Part shown: one piece after another, positions 58,221 to 64,000 of the stretch
Layout: every line of letters starts with the position of its first letter
Position numbering within the stretch: position 1 is the stretch's first letter
Assembly: GCA_036186865.1 (NCBI GenBank)
Contig: AP025054.1
Coordinates: 23,142,925-23,206,924 of the forward strand
Length of the DNA stretch: 64,000 nucleotides
Direction of reading: 5' to 3'
DNA from: Eustoma russellianum
Taxonomy: Eukaryota; Streptophyta; Magnoliopsida; Gentianales; Gentianaceae
The notes under the pieces: generated by a model
Told to the model about the DNA's origin: nothing
The model's database searches: none
Seen by the model: the letters and a program-made list of their open reading frames with translations, nothing else
Made by a program: the position numbers and the translations under genes

Positions 58221-58868
58221 AACACTGAGACTGCACAGGCCAAAAAATCCACCAAGGGTAATACACGTTGGACTCCTAAAAAATACCCCTCTCACGCTGA
58301 TCACTTACAAGGAAAAATGGCTCAGCAGGATCCCCCGTTAGACCCTACTGCCGCAGCAGATGTACATGACAAGGTACCCTTGTGTACAACTGATGTATTG
58401 GTAGAGACTCAGTTGCCTATAGATGCTCTTCATAGGGACATTGAGAACATAACCCACGCACAGAATATCGCAATTGTAGGCTCGTCACATGAGAATTTGG
58501 TGACACAAAAGGACGGTCCTTTGGTAACAAATGTTTCGGATACAGAAATAATAGATGAACAGAAGGAACAGAGATTGAAGTCCATCTTGATTGATGATAT
58601 TGCGGTAGACACTGTTCCATCCGTTGTGGAAACAACAATAATGGCTGCAGAGATTCAGGAATTAAAACAGAATGAGGAGCAACTATCAAGACGATTGATT
58701 TTGCATGAGGAAGAGCAGGATGAACACAATCCCTCAACTGATGTCATTTTACATCTGCGTAAGCCTAGACGTACCAAAGCTGAGATGCCTAATCCACCAC
58801 CTACGACTCGAATTATGCGCTCAACATCTAGATCCTCCTCAAGCTACACTTCCAACCCATCTCAATGA
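58221..58868 (+). pseudogene. LINE ORF1 C-terminal part (copy K)
   Basis: The open frame lacks the DUF4283-like domain and zinc knuckle because the element is truncated at its 5' end. It opens with NTETAQAKKSTKGNTRWTPKK; the TRWTP motif also follows the zinc knuckle of the ORF1 at 6788-8138. The rest is acidic and low complexity, with a Glu-rich helix (EIQELKQNEEQLSRRLILHEEEQ, in two parts) and a basic Ser/Arg end. The ATG at 58317 is internal and not the true start. The TGA at 58866-58868 overlaps the ORF2 ATG. Confidence 0.8.
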
Positions 58869-61800
58869 AAGGCATCTTTTGGAATGTCAGAGGGTTGCGA
58901 ACATCATTAGTTCGTCTTAAAAGATTAATTCGTCAACATCGTCTTGAATTTTTGGTAATAATTGAGCCGAAGCAAGCAGTAGATTTGTTGTTACGGTATC
59001 AGCTACGTTTGTCTTTCACAGATTCTATATGAGCCTGCCGTGATAAAGTTTGTATTTTTTGGCAAAATACATCATTAAGATTATTGCAAGTTGATCATGG
59101 GGAGCAAGCTTCACATTTACAGTTTTCAGTACATGCAGTTCAGACCACTTTGTCTTTAAGCCCTGTGTATGGGATGCACACTCTAACAGATCGTCGTCGT
59201 CTTTGGTTGGAGTTGCAAGATATAAAAGCAAATGCGAATCCAATGTGGATTGTAGGTGGAGATTTCAATACTTATTTGAATACTGCAGAACATATAGGCA
59301 CTTCATTACCAAGTTTGCCATCGCTAGAAGAGTTTGGGGAGTGTGTTCGCTATTGTGAGTTAATTGATCTTCCATATGAGGGACCTTCATATACATGGGC
59401 TAGTGGAAGAGGATTGGGTATGGTTAAACGCCGCCTAGATCGAGTTCTTTGTAACCAGACAGTCTATGATACTTTCACTACTCTTAAAGTTAAGCATTTG
59501 CCAAGAACAACGTCTGATCATTCCCCACTGTTGTTTCATTATGCGTCTGTGACAACAAGCTCACCAAAATCGTTTCGTTTTTTTGAATGTTTGGGCTGAA
59601 CATCAGCACTTCCTCACTTTTGTTCAAGATAAATGGAGTGACTATCCTACGACTGGAGGGATGAGGGGGTTGTATACTAAGCTTCAGAAATTGAAAAAAG
59701 ATCTGCAGCATTGGAATAAGCATGTCTTTGGGAATGTTTTTGACGATTGTATGAGGCGGAGATGAAAGTCAACAGACTAGATACACAATATCTTTCCAAT
59801 CCGACGCCGGACATACGTGCAGAGTTACATTTAGCTCAAGCTGAATTTAATAAAGCTTCATGCGTTGAACTACGGTATTGGGAGCAAAAGGCAAGAGTCA
59901 AGTGGATACGAAGCGGAGATGCAAACACAAAGTACTATCATAATCTGGTTAAAGATAGATGGAGAAGGCAGTCCATTACATCTATACATTCTTCCGTGGG
60001 TGAGCATTTAACCACAGCTGATGCAATTGAAACAGAGGCTATTTCATACTACTCACAATTTTTTGCGGCAGAGGACATTGAGGAAGTCGACGAGTTACTA
60101 GAGTATGTTTCCCCGGTGGTAACAACAGAAATGAATGACTGTCTTATTGCAATGCCTACCATGGAAGAGACCAAAAAGGCGGCATGGGCATTGGATCCTA
60201 ATAGTGCAGGCGGGCCAGACGGATATAATGGCCAATTTTTTAGGCATTGCTGGGATATTTTTTTTAGATGTTCATAAAGCGGTCCAAGAATTTTTCTTAG
60301 GGATGCATATACCACGTGCAATGGGCAGTACTCTTATTACACTAATACCGAAAAAAGACTCGCCACACACTTTCGTAGACTTTCGTCCTATAAGTCTCCC
60401 AAATTTTTTGGCAAAGGTAAGCACGCGCATTCTCACTACTAGGCTTGGATTGTTTCTGCAGGATATTATCTCAGTAGAACAAGCCGGTTTTATGAAAGGC
60501 ATAGATATTTCTGAACACATTCTGCTTGCACAAGAATTAGCCCAAAGTCTCAATAAACGCGTACGTGGTGGAAATGTCATGATTAAATTAGATATGATGA
60601 AGGCTTTTGATAGAGTCAGTTGGGATTTCTTACAACAGTTACTAGGCTGTATGGGTTTCCATTCTCATTTTATTTGGCTAGTTATTAATCACTTGCGTAG
60701 CACATATATGTCCATCATAAATGGCAAGCCATGTGGTTTTTTCCAACCCACTCAGGGAGTAAAACAAGGGGATCCATTATCTCCCATCCTATTCATATTA
60801 GCGTCAGAGGCTTTCTCAAGAGGTCTAAACAGTTTGGTGCAGGCTGGCTCAATCTTGCCGTATTCATTGGGTAGAGCACGGCCATTGATAACACATTTAG
60901 CATATGCCGATGACTTGCTTCTTTTTCTAAATGGATCTTTACATTTGTTGCGCTGCTTTAGGAGATTTCTTGACTTATATCAATAGGCATCTGGACAGAG
61001 AGTAAATTTTAGTAAGAGTCATTTTATTGTATCGGATTCAGCTGAGCCACGCTACATTACTAAGATATCACAGGTGTTGGGCATGTCCTCTGCTCACCTA
61101 CCTATACATTATTTAGGTGTTCATCTGTTTCGTGGTCGCACAAGACCTATGCATTGTTTAGACCTCTTGGCGCGGGTGGATGCCAGACTTAATTCTTGGC
61201 AGAATAAGCTTCTATTTGTGGCAGGCAGGCTGGTATTGATTAAACATGTCCTTGCATCCCTGCCAAATCATACGCTCTCAGTACTGTCTCTCCCAAAAAG
61301 TATCCATACAGCTATAAGAAGACATTTGTGCAATTTTTTTGGGGTCTACAAGACGCAGGATCCAAGCATCACTGGGTTAAATGGGAGACGTTGTATCAAC
61401 CATGTGAAGAGGGTGGTTTGGGTTTGAGAAATCTCGACTATCTATCGCGAGCTTATTCAGTGAAGTTGTGGTGGTCTTATAATTTAGGTACGTCTTTGTG
61501 GGCATTGTTCATGCATTCTAAATATGGAGGTCGGCTGGGTTACCCTGCACGAATAATGGATTCCCCGGGTTGGAAAAGAGTTTGTGGGGTGCATGATATT
61601 TGCACACAGCATGTTGATGGGAGTCCGGGTAATTATATATGGCGACCAAGTAATGCTGTTATTTTTACACTCAAATCGGCATATGCAGTTCTTCGGCCAG
61701 CTAGGGTCAAATTGTTCTCACATACATTTATTTGGAACTGCTTTCAGATACCCACAGTTAAATTATTCTTGTGGAAACTATATCATGGAGCTCTCCCATT

Positions 61801-62721
61801 ACAGGATAATTTAAGACGATTCAAGATACAAGGGCCCACTTGTTGTCCATTTTGTTTGGCTTCCTCTGCGGATGTTGAGCATCTTTTCTTGCAATGTCCG
61901 TCAATACGTTCACTTTGGTCTCATTATGCTACGGTACTTGATGGACCTTTGGTTTCTCTTATGAAACTATGCTCACATCTCATGGCTTGGGGGACCTCTA
62001 CACGAGCTACTACGTTGAAAGGATGTCTGCGGATTGTTGCACCAGGTATAATCTTATGGAATATATGGCTCATATATACCTCCATTGTGTATGGGAATGG
62101 CAGATGGTCGTCACATGTATTGCAAGAGTGGATTCGTAGAGACATATACTGTTGGTCTGCTGCTCAGTCCGGGAAAAAACATGCAGAGGTTCATCCATCT
62201 TTAGTGACGCTCTCTTTATCTCTGCCATTGCCGCATCGTAGATGTAGGATAGTTCGATGGCTGGCACCCCCTGCAGGTCGTTTAAAATTGAATGTTGATG
62301 CAGCTCTTGGTTCGTATAAGGCAGCTGGTGGAGCGGTACTACGAGACCACAACGGGAATTTAAAATGGGCCGTATCATTTTATTTGCCTGTCACAACACC
62401 GTTTCAGGCGGAGTTACAAGCGGCAACATTGGCTTTGCTGTATTTTCTACAGCAGCATGAAAATATAGATATGAATGTGGATTCAAGTGCAGTGGTGGAT
62501 TATGTCCATCAGCAGCCAACTTCTTGGCTTTCTAATTACTTATAATGGATGGTGGAACCATCTCACATTGTCCTCGATAAGTTAATGCAGTGGCTCATCT
62601 ACTGGCAAGACATGGACAGCTCTCTGTTGGCTTCCAATGCTTTCAGGATTTGCGGGAATTACCAAAAACTATAAAGGCAGCTCTACTTACAGACTCCACT
62701 ACACCTTATCTGCGATCATAG
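58865..62721 (+). pseudogene. LINE ORF2: endonuclease, RT, zinc-binding domain, RNase H (copy K)
   Basis: Starts at ATG 58865 (MKGIFWNVRGLRTS). The endonuclease has EPK, GGDFNTYLN (about 59253) and TTSDHSPLL (about 59510). RT has LIPKKDSPHTFVDFRPISL (about 60345), AFDRVSWDFL (about 60605) and catalytic YADD (about 60905). The zinc-binding domain has FTLKSAYAV (about 61665) and CPFC (about 61845). RNase H spans about 62280-62640: LNVDAAL, AELQAA, NVDSSA (usual E-x-D-C) and a later NAVAHLLARHG. Breaks: TGA 59030, frameshifts near 59590 (T7), 59750, 60255 (T8) and 61335 (T7), TAG 60984-60986, and a stop at 62543. The domains are otherwise well kept. Confidence 0.92.
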
Positions 62722-62759
62722 TTCATACATGGCATACATTACGCAAACTAGTTGCTTTA

Positions 62760-62885
62760 GTTGTCTGTGTCTCTGCATGACACAGGCAACGCGGGTATTT
62801 TCTGATTCCCATATCTTGCTTTTGCTGCTTTACGATGCTATGTAGTCGTTGCCTGTGTCTTTCGATGCAGGCAACGCTGGTAATT
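62760..62885 (+). other. Two LINE 3'-UTR hairpins (copy K)
   Basis: GTTGTCTGTGTC (62760-62771) pairs with GACACAGGCAAC (62779-62790), then GCGGGTATTTT. GTTGCCTGTGTC (62848-62859) pairs with GATGCAGGCAAC (62864-62875), then GCTGGTAATTT. Both stems are 12 positions with G-U pairs allowed. Confidence 0.65.
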
Positions 62886-63174
62886 TCTTTGTTAGAAAAG
62901 CATGCTCCTTATATGCGTTGGTTTCTTCCTGGATATTAATCTGCTTAATTTCTTTGCTTTGCATGGACATTTGCTGGATATGCTCTGAGAGGCAATCACT
63001 TGATACCTGTTTCGAAGGTTTGACACATTCGCCAAATGGGACACATATACAAATGCAACCGGCCTTCTTCTGGATCGTTCAACATAGCTTTCTGTCATCC
63101 TCTCCTCCACTGAATGAGGACATCTACTATTTAGCTCGATATCTAATGTTTTGTAGTTCATTTTCCATTCCTTC

Positions 63175-63372
63175 CAATCGTATAAATATGCACGCTTTTT
63201 CCTTCGCCAAGGTTTTATCCACAAGGGTGGTTTTACTTGGCAAGGTTTTAATGCGACATATCATATATGATTGGAGGATGGACATCATTTGTTTCTTGTA
63301 TTTTCACTATGTTTTTACCAACTTATATTTTGTATCATGGTATTCCTCCGCCATAAGTGAGGCTTTATGATA
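63175..63372 (+). other. Conserved LINE 3'-terminal domain (copy K)
   Basis: Stem-loop at 63201-63245 with arms GCCAAG/CTTGGC and inner CCAC/GTGG around AAGG, then AAGGTTTTAATGCGACATATC and GGTATTCCTCCGCCATAAG at about 63339. Confidence 0.75.
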
Positions 63373-63388
63373 ATAAACTTTCCTTTCG

Positions 63389-63389
<1 letters not shown>

Positions 63390-63422
<33 letters not shown>
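63390..63422. repeat. TA microsatellite at LINE tail
   Basis: About 32 bp of TA repeat directly after the LINE 3' end, continuing into GTATGTATATG. Confidence 0.93.
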
Positions 63423-63429
<7 letters not shown>

Positions 63430-63430
<1 letters not shown>

Positions 63431-64000
63431 ATGTATATGTATTCTTAAGTCCTCTTAGATATATGAATTTTTTTATTATAAAACCGAAAACAGTAAAATA
63501 ATTTTTATGATTCCGAACCCGCATAGATATATACACAACACTTTTATGCAGCAAAGAAAACAACTAAAGCATATAATATATAACATATATCAGTATGTAT
63601 TAGAACAAATAAAATAAACAATAAGTAATACAAATTGCAAACAAATAAATATATGAAATTGACTCAAAAAGAGAGGGGCCACCTACCTCTTGGTTGTAAG
63701 TATATGTTGGTGGTGGTGGTGTGATGGTGTTGGTGGTGTCGAAGGTGATGTGGGCTTCTCCTTCTCTTTTCTTCTTTCCTACTTTTCCTTTCCTCCTCTT
63801 TTCTCTCTTTTCTCTCTTTTCTCTCTTCCCTCTTAGCTTCTCTCTTTCTCACAGCACTCCTCTCTTTTTCTTTTCTTTGGTGTGGTCGACTGGCCTTGTG
63901 TAAAAAGGGGGGTTTTATTTTGTCTAGATTTAATAGGGGAATTAAGAAAATTACTACTGGGGATAGAGGGTAATTAAGAGAGTTATGGTGGGGGTTTCAT
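63430..64000 (-). repeat. Probable gypsy-like LTR continuation with polypyrimidine run
   Basis: Plus-strand 63750-63870 is a C/T-rich tract with three TTTTCTCTC units (about 63790-63830) and GTTGGTGGTGGTGG near 63705. The minus strand would be purine-rich. By position and composition it resembles 41050-41480 and could be the rest of the LTR at 56481-58214, split by LINE copy K. Frames here (63664-63903) are low complexity and not genes. The assignment is weak. Confidence 0.35.

Larger units (their letters stand above)
58215..63390 (+). mobile_element. 5'-truncated L1-type LINE (copy K)
   Basis: It starts inside the C-terminal part of ORF1 (58221) and keeps all of ORF2, a 3' UTR with two hairpins, the terminal domain and a tail (AATAAACTTTCC, then a TA repeat). 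ORF1 and ORF2 overlap as ATGA at 58865-58868. Coding damage is modest, with five or so single-base frameshifts mostly in T-runs and two nonsense codons. No target duplication was recognised. Confidence 0.92.

Noticed and set aside
63664..63903. Lys/Arg/Glu-rich and Phe/Ser/Leu-rich frames on opposite strands
   Set aside because: Both come from one polypyrimidine tract; low complexity with no domain.

Overview
The window is plant nuclear DNA made almost wholly of nested retrotransposons. I found no host protein gene, rRNA, tRNA or CRISPR array. An angiosperm is indicated by L1-type LINEs whose ORF2 carries a plant-style RNase H, SIRE-type and Angela-type Ty1/copia elements, a TRIM element, and LTR remnants with an initiator tRNA-Met primer site. 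The species cannot be named from this sequence.

Layout. 1-1985: 3' part of a LINE (+). 2099-8346: a nearly complete LINE (-) with 19-bp target-site duplications. 8366-8800: a LINE 3' tail (+). 8816-8825: ten Ns, followed at 8826-9496 by an exact repeat of 8145-8815, which is almost certainly an unmerged contig overlap. 9497-14172: a degenerate LINE (+). 14311-25577: a complete SIRE-type copia element with CTGAT target duplications. 25665-31640: a decayed LINE (-). 32041-32429: a TRIM. 32430-35735 and 40136-41480: Ty3/gypsy-like LTR pieces in opposite orientations. 35736-40135: two truncated LINEs head to head. 42000-43569: a copia relic. 43570-45420 and 51280-54635: pieces of a second SIRE-like element (-), apparently split by an Angela-type copia element (46173-51279). 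54640-58214: a gypsy-like leader, gag stub and LTR (-). 58215-63390: a LINE (+). 63430-64000: probable LTR sequence.

How the parts work. In the LINEs, ORF1 is an RNA-binding protein (DUF4283-like domain plus zinc knuckle) and ORF2 supplies APE endonuclease, reverse transcriptase, a zinc-binding domain and RNase H. In two copies the ORF1 stop and ORF2 start overlap as ATGA. LINE 3' ends share two RNA-like structures. One is a long hairpin followed by a GGGTA-like motif. The other is a terminal domain whose outer stem shows compensatory changes between copies. These structures are the most interesting pattern I could find. Most coding copies carry frameshifts, many of them one-base changes in homopolymers, so some may be consensus errors rather than true inactivation.
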